A DNA stretch of 64,000 nucleotides from Mycobacterium sp. (GTDB lineage Bacteria; Actinomycetota; Actinomycetes; Mycobacteriales; Mycobacteriaceae): positions 1 to 64,000 of the forward strand of contig JAHFVD010000027.1 of NCBI GenBank assembly GCA_023264735.1. Direction: 5' to 3'. Position 1 is the first letter of the stretch; each line of letters begins with the position of its first letter. The notes under the pieces are model-generated. The model searched no databases. It was not told the DNA's origin and saw only the letters and a program-made list of their open reading frames with translations. The position numbers and the translations under genes were made by a program. Below are positions 52,913 to 63,298 of this stretch, in pieces.

Positions 52913-53703
52913 ACAACGGTCAGCTGTCGGGCGCGTGGAACTTCCGCGATATCGCCGCGACCGCCGGACTGCGCCCCGGACGGTTCTTCAGGTCCAGTGA
53001 GCTCAGCCGGCTCGACGACGACGGCCGCGAGGTCTTCCGCACGCTCGGCATCACCGACGTCGCCGACCTGCGTTCGCCGCAGGAGGTGGAACGCCGTGGG
53101 GGCGGCGCGGTTCCGGACGGCGTCGCGATCCATCTGCTGCCGTTCCCGGACCTGTCGAACACCACTGCCGAGGCTCCACACGAGACCAGCTGGCAGAAGA
53201 TGATGGCCGACAAGACCGCCGAGGACGATGTCGAGGCGGCCGCAGAACGGTTCATGACCGAGGAGTACCAGAAGTTCCCGGTGCTCGGTGGCGCGCAACG
53301 TGCTGTGCGGCAAGTGTTTTCACTGCTCGGCGCGGGACGTCCGGTGATCACCCACTGCTTCGCGGGTAAGGATCGCACCGGGTTCACCGTGGCGGTGGTG
53401 CTGGAGGCGATCGGGATCCGGAGCGACGCCGTGCTCACCGATTTTCTGCGCAGCAACGACGCCGTCGACTCGTTGCGCGAACGCATCATGGAATCGGTGG
53501 TCGACCATGCGGGAGAGACACCCGAGATCACCACGTTCGCCCAAGCGCGCCTGACCAACGGGGTGCTGGGTGTGCGTGAGGAGTACCTGGCGACAGCCCG
53601 GCGAACCATCGACGAGAACTACGGCAGCCTGGACGGCTTCCTGCGGGTCTGCGACGTGAGCGCCGAGGATGTGGCGCGGGCCCGCACCGAGCTACTGGGC
53701 TAG
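52909..53703 (+). CDS. ptpB: Protein tyrosine/lipid phosphatase PtpB
   Basis: A 264-residue phosphatase with the P-loop H-C-F-A-G-K-D-R-T-G (Cys150, Arg156), same as M. tuberculosis PtpB, which shows phosphotyrosine and phosphoinositide activity. The N-terminal N-F-R-D-I-A and D-L-R-S motifs are also of this family, as is a helical lid region (about 85-125). No signal peptide. Co-translated with fadE2. In a saprophyte its targets are unknown, so the M. tuberculosis virulence role should not be assumed. Its 3' end overlaps the convergent DUF456 gene by 12 bases. Confidence 0.92.
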   Translation: MNNGQLSGAWNFRDIAATAGLRPGRFFRSSELSRLDDDGREVFRTLGITDVADLRSPQEVERRGGGAVPDGVAIHLLPFPDLSNTTAEAPHETSWQKMMADKTAEDDVEAAAERFMTEEYQKFPVLGGAQRAVRQVFSLLGAGRPVITHCFAGKDRTGFTVAVVLEAIGIRSDAVLTDFLRSNDAVDSLRERIMESVVDHAGETPEITTFAQARLTNGVLGVREEYLATARRTIDENYGSLDGFLRVCDVSAEDVARARTELLG

Positions 53704-54177
53704 CACCAGGCCGGCCACCCACACCGCGGTGGCGATCAGCCCGCCCGCCAGCTCGACACCCACCGACAAGGCGACGGCCTTGAGCGCGAGCACGGTGGCG
53801 GCCCAGGCCCGCCGCTGATTGCGACGGGCGGCGAGCTCGGCGAGGTACACCCCCAGCACGAACCCGAGCAGCAGGCCGACGACCGGCACCACGAAGAAGC
53901 CGATCACCCCGAGCACGGCTCCGGCCGCCAGCGTCCACCTACCGACCTCGGCCGCCCGCATCCGCCGGGCCGGCCACAGGTACTTGATTCCCACGCTGGC
54001 TCCGAGCACCGCGGTGACCACACCGAGCACCACCCAGGACACCAGGGTGTGTTCGACGGCCGCCCAGATCGCGATGGCCGCGAACACCAACAGGGTGCCC
54101 GGTAGCAGCGGCACGATGACGCCCACCAGTCCGATCGCAATGGCCAGCCCGACGAGGACGATGCCGCCGGTGCTCAC
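53692..54177 (-). CDS. DUF456 family membrane protein
   Basis: A 161-residue membrane protein with about five hydrophobic segments and glycine-rich motifs (G-V-I-V-P-L-L-P-G-T, P-V-V-G-L-L-L-G-F) that mark DUF456. Function unknown. It converges with ptpB (12-base overlap of coding ends) and is divergent from pntA. Confidence 0.8.
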   Translation of the reverse strand: MSTGGIVLVGLAIAIGLVGVIVPLLPGTLLVFAAIAIWAAVEHTLVSWVVLGVVTAVLGASVGIKYLWPARRMRAAEVGRWTLAAGAVLGVIGFFVVPVVGLLLGFVLGVYLAELAARRNQRRAWAATVLALKAVALSVGVELAGGLIATAVWVAGLVLAQ

Positions 54178-54316
54178 CCGTTGAGCCTAGGCCGCTGGTC
54201 GATCCGGCCACCGCCAACCGCGCTCGGGGTACGGAGTTCGCAGGTGAACCCTGCCATTCCCTACACTTGCATCTTCCACCCAGCCTCCGCATGACCAACC
54301 AGATCGGATCGCACTG

Positions 54317-55849
54317 ATGATCATCGGGATTCCACGTGAGTCTCTGCCTGGGGAAACACGTGTCGCCGCCACACCACAGACGGTCGGACAGCTCATCAAA
54401 CTCGGTTACGAGGTACTGGTGGAGTCCGGTGCGGGTGTCGCGGCGAGCTTCTCCGACGAGGCATTCGTCGAGGCCGGTGCCGGTATCGGGACCACCGTGG
54501 AAGCGCTGGCCACCGATATCGTCCTCAAGGTCAACGCACCCACCAGTGCCGAGATCGCCGCACTGCGCGACGGGGCAACACTGATCAGCCTGATCTCCCC
54601 CGCGCTGAAACCCGAACTCGTCGAGGAGCTGTCCACCCGGCCGATCACAGTGCTGGCCATGGACGCCGTGCCACGGATCTCGCGGGCTCAGTCGCTGGAC
54701 GTCCTGTCGTCGATGGCCAATATCGCCGGGTACCGCGCGGTTATCGAGGCAGCACATGCGTTCGGCCGGTTCTTCACCGGCCAGGTGACCGCGGCAGGCA
54801 AGGTCCCGCCGGCCAAAGTGCTGGTGGTCGGCGCGGGTGTGGCCGGGCTGGCGGCGATCGGCGCCGCGGGCAGCCTCGGTGCCATCGTGCGCGCCACCGA
54901 CCCGCGCCCCGAGGTCGCCGATCAGGTCAAATCCCTTGGTGGTGAGTATCTTTCGATCGAGTCACCGGAGACCGAGGTATCGGCTACCGGGTACGCCAAG
55001 GAGATGGGCGACGATTACAAGGCCCGCGAGGCGCAGCTGTACGCCGAGCAGTCCGAGGATGTCGACATCATCGTCACGACGGCACTGATCCCCGGCCGGC
55101 CCGCACCGCGCATCATCACCGCCGACATGGTCGCCTCGATGAAATCGGGCAGTGTCATCGTCGATATGGCCGCGGCCAACGGCGGCAACGTCGAGGGCAC
55201 CGTCAAAGACCAGGCCGTCCTCACCGACAACGGTGTGACCATCATCGGCTACACCGACCTGGCCGGCCGACTACCCACCCAGGCATCGCAGCTCTACGGC
55301 ACCAACCTGGTCAACCTCCTCAAACTGCTGACCCCGGAAAAAGACGGCACGCTCGTACTCGATTTCGACGACGTCGTACAGCGGTCGGTCACCGTGGTCC
55401 GCGACGGCGAGACGACGTGGCCACCACCACCGGTACAGGTATCTGCCGCCCCGGCACCGGCCGCGACGGCCACCCCGGCAGTGCAGCAGAAGAAAGAACC
55501 GATGACGATGGGCCGCCGGCTCGGCATCACCTTCGGTGCCGCCGCCGTGCTGTTCCTACTCATCGCGTTGTCCCCGGCCGCACTACAGGTGCACCTGACA
55601 GTGTTCGCGCTGGCGATCGTCATCGGCTACTACGTCATCGGTCACGTGCACCACGCCCTGCACACCCCGTTGATGTCGGTGACCAACGCCATTTCCGGCA
55701 TCATCGTCGTCGGCGCGCTGCTCCAGATCGGCCACGGTGACGTCATCGTCACAACATTGGCCGCCGTCGCCATCCTGCTTGCCAGCATCAACATCTTCGG
55801 TGGCTTCGCGGTGACGCGTCGCATGCTCGCGATGTTCTCGAGGAGCTGA
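54317..55849 (+). CDS. pntA: NAD(P) transhydrogenase alpha subunit, unsplit PntA
   Basis: A 510-residue subunit containing both the NAD(H)-binding domain (about 1-375, with [11 protein letters not shown] near 172-182) and the C-terminal membrane segment (about 405-510). With PntB it transfers hydride from NADH to NADP driven by the proton gradient. In M. tuberculosis these parts are separate genes (Rv0155 pntAa, Rv0156 pntAb); here they are fused by an Ala/Pro-rich linker (about 385-400), the E. coli-like form. A 137-base leader region precedes, with a possible -10 TACACT (near 54265). Confidence 0.93.
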   Translation: MIIGIPRESLPGETRVAATPQTVGQLIKLGYEVLVESGAGVAASFSDEAFVEAGAGIGTTVEALATDIVLKVNAPTSAEIAALRDGATLISLISPALKPELVEELSTRPITVLAMDAVPRISRAQSLDVLSSMANIAGYRAVIEAAHAFGRFFTGQVTAAGKVPPAKVLVVGAGVAGLAAIGAAGSLGAIVRATDPRPEVADQVKSLGGEYLSIESPETEVSATGYAKEMGDDYKAREAQLYAEQSEDVDIIVTTALIPGRPAPRIITADMVASMKSGSVIVDMAAANGGNVEGTVKDQAVLTDNGVTIIGYTDLAGRLPTQASQLYGTNLVNLLKLLTPEKDGTLVLDFDDVVQRSVTVVRDGETTWPPPPVQVSAAPAPAATATPAVQQKKEPMTMGRRLGITFGAAAVLFLLIALSPAALQVHLTVFALAIVIGYYVIGHVHHALHTPLMSVTNAISGIIVVGALLQIGHGDVIVTTLAAVAILLASINIFGGFAVTRRMLAMFSRS

Positions 55850-55850
55850 G

Positions 55851-57272
55851 TTGTTCACATTGGAAACGGCCGCCACCGCGGCCTACATCGTCGCGGCCCT
55901 GCTGTTCATCCTGGCGCTGGCCGGGCTGTCCAAGCACGAAACATCGCGGGCCGGAAACACATTCGGCATGGCCGGCATGGTGGTGGCGCTGGTGGCCACC
56001 ATCGCACTGGCCCTGGCCCGCCATATCGAGCCGGTCGGTCTGGGCCTGCTGATCGGCGCCATGGCCATCGGTGCCGCGATCGGCTTGTGGCGCGCCCGCG
56101 TCGTCGAGATGACCGGTATGCCCGAGCTGATTGCACTGCTGCACAGTTTCGTCGGTCTGGCCGCGGTCCTGGTCGGCTGGAACGGCTACCTGCACGTCGA
56201 ACACGACCTCGCCGGCGCCGAGGCCGCAGTGCTCAACAGCGAGGGTATGCTCGGCATCCACTCCGCTGAGGTGTTCATCGGCGTATTCATCGGCGCCGTA
56301 ACCTTCACCGGATCGATCGTCGCCAACCTGAAACTGTCGGCGCGTATCAAATCAGCCCCACTGATGTTGCCCGGCAAGAACTTTCTCAATGTCGGTGCCC
56401 TGGTGTTGTTCGTGGCGTTCACCGTCTGGTTCGTCATCGAACCCCAGCTGTGGCTGCTGATCGTCGTCACGGTGTTGGCACTGCTGCTGGGCTGGCACCT
56501 GGTCGCCTCGATCGGCGGTGGCGACATGCCCGTCGTGGTGTCGATGCTCAACAGCTATTCCGGTTGGGCTGCAGCAGCTTCGGGCTTCCTGCTGTCCAAC
56601 GATCTGTTGATCGTCACCGGCGCGCTGGTCGGATCTTCGGGTGCCTACCTGTCCTACATCATGTGCAAAGCCATGAACCGCTCGTTCATCTCGGTCATCG
56701 CCGGTGGGTTCGGCATCGAAGCAGGACCCGCCGAGGACAAGGATTACGGCGAACACCGCGAGATCAACGCCGAGGGAGCCGCCGAACTCTTGTCATCGGC
56801 CAGTTCAGTGATCATCACCCCCGGCTACGGGATGGCCGTGGCCCAGGCCCAGTACGGCGTTGCCGAACTGACCCGCAAGCTGCGCGAGCGTGGTGTCACT
56901 GTCCGATTCGGTATCCACCCCGTCGCAGGCCGTCTGCCCGGACATATGAACGTGCTGCTGGCAGAGGCGAAGGTGCCCTACGACATCGTGCTCGAAATGG
57001 ACGAGGTCAACGACGATTTCGAGAGCACCTCGGTGGTTTTGGTGATCGGCGCCAACGACACGGTGAACCCGGCGGCGTCGGAAGATCCGGCCAGTCCGAT
57101 CGCCGGCATGCCGGTGCTGACGGTCTGGAATGCCGAGCACGTCATCGTGTTCAAACGGTCCATGGCCTCCGGTTACGCCGGCGTGCAGAATCCACTGTTC
57201 TTCCGCGAGAACACCCAGATGCTGTTCGGCGATGCGCGCGACAGGGTCGACGACATCAACGCCGCGCTGTAA
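55851..57272 (+). CDS. pntB: NAD(P) transhydrogenase beta subunit PntB
   Basis: A 473-residue subunit: about eight or nine transmembrane helices (to about 280) and a C-terminal NADP(H)-binding domain (about 300-473; [28 protein letters not shown], and [11 protein letters not shown]). The TTG start at 55851 has AGGAG five bases upstream and follows the pntA stop by one base. Forms the proton-pumping complex with PntA. Confidence 0.93.
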   Translation: MFTLETAATAAYIVAALLFILALAGLSKHETSRAGNTFGMAGMVVALVATIALALARHIEPVGLGLLIGAMAIGAAIGLWRARVVEMTGMPELIALLHSFVGLAAVLVGWNGYLHVEHDLAGAEAAVLNSEGMLGIHSAEVFIGVFIGAVTFTGSIVANLKLSARIKSAPLMLPGKNFLNVGALVLFVAFTVWFVIEPQLWLLIVVTVLALLLGWHLVASIGGGDMPVVVSMLNSYSGWAAAASGFLLSNDLLIVTGALVGSSGAYLSYIMCKAMNRSFISVIAGGFGIEAGPAEDKDYGEHREINAEGAAELLSSASSVIITPGYGMAVAQAQYGVAELTRKLRERGVTVRFGIHPVAGRLPGHMNVLLAEAKVPYDIVLEMDEVNDDFESTSVVLVIGANDTVNPAASEDPASPIAGMPVLTVWNAEHVIVFKRSMASGYAGVQNPLFFRENTQMLFGDARDRVDDINAAL

Positions 57273-57342
57273 CGCCGTGCGGTGAACCGCCGCGTCCCGA
57301 TGTGGTCGGTGCCGATGTTCTTCATCGTCGGTGCCGGCCCGC

Positions 57343-57504
57343 TTCGCCTTGCTTCTGGCACCGCTGCCTGCTGCCGCCGCCGGTATCGGCGCGGTCATGC
57401 TGCATCAGTGGCCGACACCCACCGAACTCGCGGGCATCGCCTTGGTCATGACGGCGCTGGTCATCAGTGCGGACGACTCGGTGGTCGAGGACACCGGAAA
57501 CTAA
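57343..57504 (+). pseudogene. Remnant of an EamA/RhtA-type transporter
   Basis: A frame of 53 codons before TAA encodes F-A-L-L-L-A-P-L-P-A-A-A-A-G-I-G-A-V followed by W-P-T-P-T-E-L-A-G-I-A-L-V-M, which looks like the last two helices of an EamA-type (RhtA-like) exporter. There is no start codon or upstream part in this frame, so it is a 5'-truncated relic wedged between pntB and the HAD gene. Its end overlaps the HAD stop codon. Confidence 0.5.
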
Positions 57505-58196
57505 AGCTTGTCGGCCAGGTCCACGAGGTCCGTTGCGGTCACATCGAATTCGCCGGGCTCGAACGCCACGCGATAGCGCCCTGGTTGTCCCCATTCCAGC
57601 GGCCGGTCGACGTACGCGGTCCGCAGCCCGGCAGTGCGTGCGGCCCGCAGGTCACTGGGATGCGCCGCGACCAGCATCAGCTCGTCAGGCGCCACATCCA
57701 GGATCTGTGCGCAGCCCAGGTAGGCCTCGCGGTCGGGTTTGTAGTGACCGAATATCTCGGCCGACAGCACGCAGTCCCACGGCAGACCCGCGTGCTTGGC
57801 CATGTCGGTCAGCAGCGACACGTTGCCGTTCGACAGCGTGGTGATGACGTATCGCTCCTTGAGCCGGTACAGCCCTTCCACGCTGTCGGGCCAGGGGTTC
57901 AGCCGATGCCACGCCCGGTTCAGGTGATCAACATCGTCGTCCGCGGCTTCGATGGCGGCATCGCGCAGCAACTCGTCGAGGATCCTGCGGTGCAGATCGT
58001 CCAGCCGCGTCCACGGCAGCTCACCGCGGCGAACCAAATCCATCGCCGGGACGTAGCCGGCCCGCCAGCCGTCGGCGAACTTTGCCCAATCTCGTTGTGC
58101 ACCTTGCTGTTTCCCGAACTCTTCGAGCTCACCGATGAGGCTCGCGCGCCAGTCGACGACCGTGCCGAACACGTCGAAGGCCAGCGCGCGAACCAC
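57501..58196 (-). CDS. HAD-family hydrolase (haloacid dehalogenase type II-like)
   Basis: A 231-residue HAD protein. Motif I F-D-V-F-G-T-V-V-D-W (nucleophile Asp8), motif II T-L-S-N-G-N, motif III Lys in H-Y-K-P-D-R-E-A-Y and motif IV H-P-S-D-L-R-A-A. The D-V-F-G-T form is typical of 2-haloacid dehalogenase-like enzymes, though many such proteins are phosphatases. GTG at 58196 follows the SDR stop by 14 bases; longer frame lies inside the SDR gene. Confidence 0.8.
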   Translation of the reverse strand: MVRALAFDVFGTVVDWRASLIGELEEFGKQQGAQRDWAKFADGWRAGYVPAMDLVRRGELPWTRLDDLHRRILDELLRDAAIEAADDDVDHLNRAWHRLNPWPDSVEGLYRLKERYVITTLSNGNVSLLTDMAKHAGLPWDCVLSAEIFGHYKPDREAYLGCAQILDVAPDELMLVAAHPSDLRAARTAGLRTAYVDRPLEWGQPGRYRVAFEPGEFDVTATDLVDLADKL

Positions 58197-58210
58197 AGCG
58201 GTTCCAGAGA

Positions 58211-59074
58211 TCAGCCGAGCTTGAACGTGGCGTGCTCGGCCGACGACAAGTCGTCGATCTGCGACCACTGCGACGCGATGTCGTCGACGGTCGGCACGTG
58301 GTCGAAGGTCACACCGTCGTTCTGGAACAGCGCCGCGCGCTGCACCTTGCCGCCACCGACGATGAAGATCGAGGCCGAATCGGGCACCTCTTCGGTGCAC
58401 AGGTAGCCGACCACCGGCGCGACGTACTCGGGAGTGAGCTTCGCGAGCACCTCCTTGGGCAGGATGTCCTCGGTCATGCGGGTGGCCGCGATCGGTGCGA
58501 CGGCATTGGCCTTGATGTTGTACTTGGCGCCTTCCTGGGCCAGCGTGTTGATCAGACCGACCAGCCCGAGTTTGGCGGCGCTGTAGTTGGCCTGCCCGAA
58601 GTTGCCGAACAGACCGCTGGTGGAGGTGGCGACGACGATGCGGCCATAGCTCTGCTCGCGGAAGTGCGGCCAGGCGGCGCGGATGACGTTGTAGCCGCCG
58701 TACAGGTGGACCTTGAGCACCGAGTCCCAGTTCTCGAACGGCATCTTGTGGAAGGTGCCGTCACGCAGGATGCCCGCATTGCTGACAATGCCGTCGATCT
58801 TGCCGAACTCGTCGAGCGCGGTCTTGATGATGTTCTCGGCGCCCTCGGACTCGGCGACCGAGTCGTAGTTGGCGACCGCACGGCCGCCGGCGTCCTTGAT
58901 CTCCTGGACCACCTGGTCGGCCATGTTGTGGCCGGCACCGCTGCCGTCGCGCGCGCCACCGAGGTCATTGACCACGACACTGGCGCCTTCACGGGCCAGG
59001 GTCAGGGCGTATTCGCGGCCCAGACCACCGCCGGCACCAGTGACGACGACTACTCGATCAACAACTCCGGGCAT
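58211..59074 (-). CDS. SDR-family dehydrogenase (Rv0148 type)
   Basis: A 287-residue SDR of the type found in the dehydrogenase part of multifunctional beta-oxidation enzymes: T-G-A-G-G-G-L-G-R-E-Y-A (about 12-23), N-D-L-G-G-A-R-D-G-S-G, N-A-G, and Y-S-A-A-K (about 162-166). (3R)-hydroxyacyl-CoA dehydrogenase activity is the likely role. Position among fadE2, aldehyde dehydrogenase and methyltransferase genes matches Rv0148. Confidence 0.86.
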   Translation of the reverse strand: MPGVVDRVVVVTGAGGGLGREYALTLAREGASVVVNDLGGARDGSGAGHNMADQVVQEIKDAGGRAVANYDSVAESEGAENIIKTALDEFGKIDGIVSNAGILRDGTFHKMPFENWDSVLKVHLYGGYNVIRAAWPHFREQSYGRIVVATSTSGLFGNFGQANYSAAKLGLVGLINTLAQEGAKYNIKANAVAPIAATRMTEDILPKEVLAKLTPEYVAPVVGYLCTEEVPDSASIFIVGGGKVQRAALFQNDGVTFDHVPTVDDIASQWSQIDDLSSAEHATFKLG

Positions 59075-59152
59075 GAGGCATCCTTTCTCCGACTGACGGA
59101 ACGCAACTCCCTGTATACGTGGGCCGTCGGAGCTGCAGCCAGCCGGGTGGCG

Positions 59153-60169
<1,017 letters not shown>

Positions 60170-60243
60170 TCAGCCAGGGTTATACGACGATAGTACCGAG
60201 AAACTTAGCCAAGCTATGCGACTGTGGCAGATGTCACCGGCCA

Positions 60244-60876
60244 CTAGCCGGCGTGCCAGGCCTTGCCGTTGAGCAGCTCAAGGAACTGGTCGGTGATCGC
60301 AACCAGCCGCTCGTTGTCGCCCACGAATCCGGCGTAGAAGCCCAGGCCCCACATCACGGCCATGAACATCTCGGCAGCCGCCTCGATATCGATGTCGGAG
60401 CGGACCTCGCCCGACTCGATGGCGTCACGGATGGCGGCCTTGATGTATCCGCGGGTGAACTCCCGCGAATCATGGTTGGACTCGGCCAACTCCGGATGTC
60501 GCTCGGCTTCCAGCACGGCCGTCACCAGGAACGCAGCAACCGAGCGATCCTGGCCCTCGGCCTGCACCACCGCGCCGATGAAAGCGCGGATCCGTCCAGC
60601 CAGCGTCCCCTCACGCTGCGACTGCTGGACAGCGGCCTCGATGACCAAGGCGTTGGTCTGATCGACCACCTCTTGGTACAGCAGCCGTTTGCTGGCGAAG
60701 TAGTGGTTGATGGCGGGTCTAGTCAGGTCGGCACGGATGGCGATTGCCTGAAACGTGGCAGCGTCATAACCCAATTCGCTGAACACCTCACGGGCGGCGC
60801 GCATGATGCGCTCGCGCGTTTCCGCTGCCTTCGCTGCTGGGGGGCGACCCGGGCCCCGACTCGCTGTATGCGGCAC
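60244..60876 (-). CDS. TetR-family regulator (Rv0144-like)
   Basis: A 210-residue TetR regulator: Pro/Ala-rich N-terminal tail (S-R-G-P-G-R-P-P-A-A-K), helix-turn-helix about 20-65 (F-Q-A-I-A-I-R-A-D-L-T-R-P-A-I-N-H-Y-F-A-S-K) and ligand domain. I chose the GTG at 60876; it has no ribosome site and may be leaderless. An ATG 17 codons upstream is an alternative. Inverted repeats around 60872-60915 overlap the start region and may be its operator. Confidence 0.78.
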   Translation of the reverse strand: MPHTASRGPGRPPAAKAAETRERIMRAAREVFSELGYDAATFQAIAIRADLTRPAINHYFASKRLLYQEVVDQTNALVIEAAVQQSQREGTLAGRIRAFIGAVVQAEGQDRSVAAFLVTAVLEAERHPELAESNHDSREFTRGYIKAAIRDAIESGEVRSDIDIEAAAEMFMAVMWGLGFYAGFVGDNERLVAITDQFLELLNGKAWHAG

Positions 60877-60915
60877 GGTCAAAATTGTGCCACAAGTAGG
60901 CGCAAAATTTTTGAC
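60872..60915. promoter_or_regulatory. Inverted repeats at the TetR start, possible autoregulatory site
   Basis: GGCAC-N10-GTGCC (60872-60891) overlaps the GTG start, and GTCAAAATT (60878-60886) is mirrored by AATTTTTGAC (60906-60915, one extra T). Suggestive only. Confidence 0.3.
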
Positions 60916-61187
60916 GGCCGACAACATTTGCTCTTTCCTGAGAAATTAGAATTCCACTCATATTCAAATCTACCTGCGGAATCCGTTGCGGTGAGGCTGC
61001 TCTGGCCCGCAATCCGTGCGCAACCTGCGGTTTTGATCCCGCATATCGGACTGTCACCGCCAAGTGAATTTCTTGGAAATGCAAATTCCGCATGAGAATT
61101 CGCTAGTAGTGGATTTGCGCACGTTAGTTCCCCGTCAAAAGGTTGCTAGGCACCGGAGACGTGTTTGCTAGGGGCGTTTTGGGGGCT
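60916..61187. other. AT-richer intergenic region, no gene seen
   Basis: About 270 bases between the TetR and aldehyde dehydrogenase genes, clearly lower in GC than surroundings. No gene, tRNA or terminator was identified. It must include the TetR promoter if that gene is not leaderless. Confidence 0.4.
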
Positions 61188-62588
61188 CTACATCACTTTA
61201 CGCATCAGCCTGATCGCACGATCAGTGTACGGCGGGTACATGAGTTTCAAATCCAATTTGGTCGATTTGGCCAACACGGCGCGTCGGTGGCTGAGCGCTT
61301 CGAAGCCCCACTTCCCGTGATACGCGCCCATCCCGCTGGCCCCGACACCGCCGAACGGAAGTTGCGGGACGAGGCAGTGCACCGCCACGTGGTTGACCAC
61401 CGCACCACCGGACGGCATCCGGTCGACAAGGTCCCGAGCCGCCTGCTGAGAGGCGGTGAAGACGTACAACGCCAGCGGCTTGGGCCGGGCGTTGACGAAC
61501 GCGACGGCGGCGTCTGGCGAATCCACCGCGATGATCGGCAGGATCGGGCCGAAGATCTCGTCGGACATCACCGGGTCGTCGGCGGCCGGGTTGACGATCA
61601 CCGTCGGCTCGATCCGCAGCACCGCGCGATCCGACCCGCCACCGGTGACAACCGTGCCGCTGGTCGCGCTGATCAGTGACACCAGCCGATCGAACTGCCG
61701 CTCGTTGACGATCCGCAGCGACGGGTCCTTCTCTTCGGCGCGGAACGCGGCGATCGTCGCCACGATCTTGTCGGCCAGTTCTGCCGCGATCGTGCGGTCG
61801 GCCAGCACGTAATCCGGAGCGATGCAGGTCTGACCCGAGTTCAGCATCTTGATCCAGGCGATCCGGCGGGCCGCCACCTCCAGGTCGGCGTCGGCGAGCA
61901 CCACCACCGGGCTCTTGCCGCCCAACTCCAGGGTCACCGGCGTCAGCGTCGGTGCGGCGGCCGCCATGATCTTGCGGCCGATCTCGGTACCCCCGGTGAA
62001 CAGGGCGTGGTCGAACCCCTGCGCCATCAAGTCCTGGGTCACCACCGCGTCGCCCTCGACCACCCGGATGCCCTCGGAGTCCAGGTACTCCGGAACCAGC
62101 CGCGCGATCAGCGCCGATGTGGCCGGCGCCAACTCCGAGGGCTTGATCACCATGGCGTTTCCGGCGGCGATCGCGGCCACGACCGGCGCCATGCACAGAT
62201 AGAAGGGGTAGTTCCACGGCCCGATCACCAGGATCACGCCCAGCGGGTCGTACTGCACCCAGCCCTTACCGGGCAGCTGCGCCAGCGGAAGCGCGTACTT
62301 CTGCGGCTTCACCCACTTCTTCAGATGTTTACGGGCGAACGCGGCTTCGGCCTTGGTCGATCCGATATCGCCGAGCCATGCCTCGAACGAAGACCGGCCC
62401 AGATCGCTGGCCAGCGCCTCGGCGATTTCGGGCTCCCGCTCCTCGCACATCCGCTCGACCGCACGCAGCTGCTCGGAACGCCACGTCAGCGAGCGGGTGC
62501 GGCCGCTGTTGAACACCCGGCGCACGTCGGCCAGCACGCCGGCGGCAGCCCCTTCGGTGGCCTGGTTATTGGTGATCTGAACGGTCAT
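61188..62588 (-). CDS. NAD(P)-dependent fatty aldehyde dehydrogenase (Rv0147 type)
   Basis: A 466-residue class 3-like aldehyde dehydrogenase. Catalytic Glu is in L-E-L-G-G-K-S-P (about 220-227) and the catalytic Cys in N-S-G-Q-T-C-I-A-P-D (about Cys256). It ends with a Y-P-P-Y motif and a short basic tail, as in fatty aldehyde dehydrogenases. It oxidises medium or long aldehydes to acids. It is divergent from a TetR-FUSC gene pair. Confidence 0.9.
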   Translation of the reverse strand: MTVQITNNQATEGAAAGVLADVRRVFNSGRTRSLTWRSEQLRAVERMCEEREPEIAEALASDLGRSSFEAWLGDIGSTKAEAAFARKHLKKWVKPQKYALPLAQLPGKGWVQYDPLGVILVIGPWNYPFYLCMAPVVAAIAAGNAMVIKPSELAPATSALIARLVPEYLDSEGIRVVEGDAVVTQDLMAQGFDHALFTGGTEIGRKIMAAAAPTLTPVTLELGGKSPVVVLADADLEVAARRIAWIKMLNSGQTCIAPDYVLADRTIAAELADKIVATIAAFRAEEKDPSLRIVNERQFDRLVSLISATSGTVVTGGGSDRAVLRIEPTVIVNPAADDPVMSDEIFGPILPIIAVDSPDAAVAFVNARPKPLALYVFTASQQAARDLVDRMPSGGAVVNHVAVHCLVPQLPFGGVGASGMGAYHGKWGFEALSHRRAVLAKSTKLDLKLMYPPYTDRAIRLMRKVM

Positions 62589-62599
62589 GCGAACTCCTC

Positions 62600-62617
62600 G
62601 AATCGATCCCGTGATTC
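62600..62617. promoter_or_regulatory. Inverted repeat in the aldehyde dehydrogenase/TetR gap
   Basis: GAATC-N8-GATTC just upstream of the aldehyde dehydrogenase ATG, in the gap shared with a divergent TetR gene. Possible operator, weak. Confidence 0.25.
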
Positions 62618-62737
62618 CCAGCTTGCCCCATCACCGGGGGCGCGTCACCCGCCCTGGCGGCCGCTCCTGCGAAACTTGGTCACGATCCTGCACGTCACGG
62701 CCGTCTGGCCGTTGGCCGCGCACTATCGTCTTCTGTC

Positions 62738-63298
62738 ATGGCCACTGTTGCCAACCGAGAGGCGTACTTCGAGACCGGCCTCGAGGTTCTCGCAGACGTT
62801 GGTTACGGCGGACTCAAACTTGCGGAAGTGTGCAACCGGCTCGGCGTGACGACCGGGTCGTTCTACCACTACTTCTCCAGTTGGCCGGCGTACACCCGAG
62901 ACCTGGTTTCGTACTGGGTCCAGGACCGGACGGTCCGACTGATCGGCGCGATCCGCGAGGTCTCCGATCCACGTCGCCGTATCGAGGCGATCATCCAGGT
63001 CGGGCTGTCCCTGCCGCACGGCGCCGAGGCCGCCATCCGGTCGTGGGGCTCGGTGGACCCGCACGTGCTGGCGGTGCAGTCCGAGGTGGACCGGCAGCGG
63101 TACAAGATCCTCTACGACTCGGCGATCGAAATCGTCGACGACACCCGCCAGGCCGAGGTCTACGCGTCCTGGGCGGTCTATGTCTTCATCGGCTACGAGC
63201 AGGCCACCCTGCCCCGCGAACCGGGGATATTCGGCTGGATCGCCCGCTACATGCTCGACGCACTGGACTCGGGCGGTTTCGCCAGCGTGCCGCGGTGA
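62738..63298 (+). CDS. TetR-family regulator
   Basis: A 186-residue TetR regulator: helix-turn-helix in residues about 8-52 (L-K-L-A-E-V-C-N-R-L-G-V-T-T-G-S-F-Y-H-Y-F) with a Trp-containing following helix (S-S-W-P-A-Y). A -10-like TATCGT (62724-62729) lies eight bases from the ATG and no ribosome site is seen, so it may be leaderless. Its TGA overlaps the GTG of the FUSC-family gene, which makes that transporter the probable target. Confidence 0.84.
   Translation: MATVANREAYFETGLEVLADVGYGGLKLAEVCNRLGVTTGSFYHYFSSWPAYTRDLVSYWVQDRTVRLIGAIREVSDPRRRIEAIIQVGLSLPHGAEAAIRSWGSVDPHVLAVQSEVDRQRYKILYDSAIEIVDDTRQAEVYASWAVYVFIGYEQATLPREPGIFGWIARYMLDALDSGGFASVPR

Noticed and set aside
52909..53703. ptpB as evidence of a pathogen.
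   Set aside because: I believe PtpB-type genes also occur in environmental mycobacteria, and the many catabolic accessory genes point to a saprophyte.
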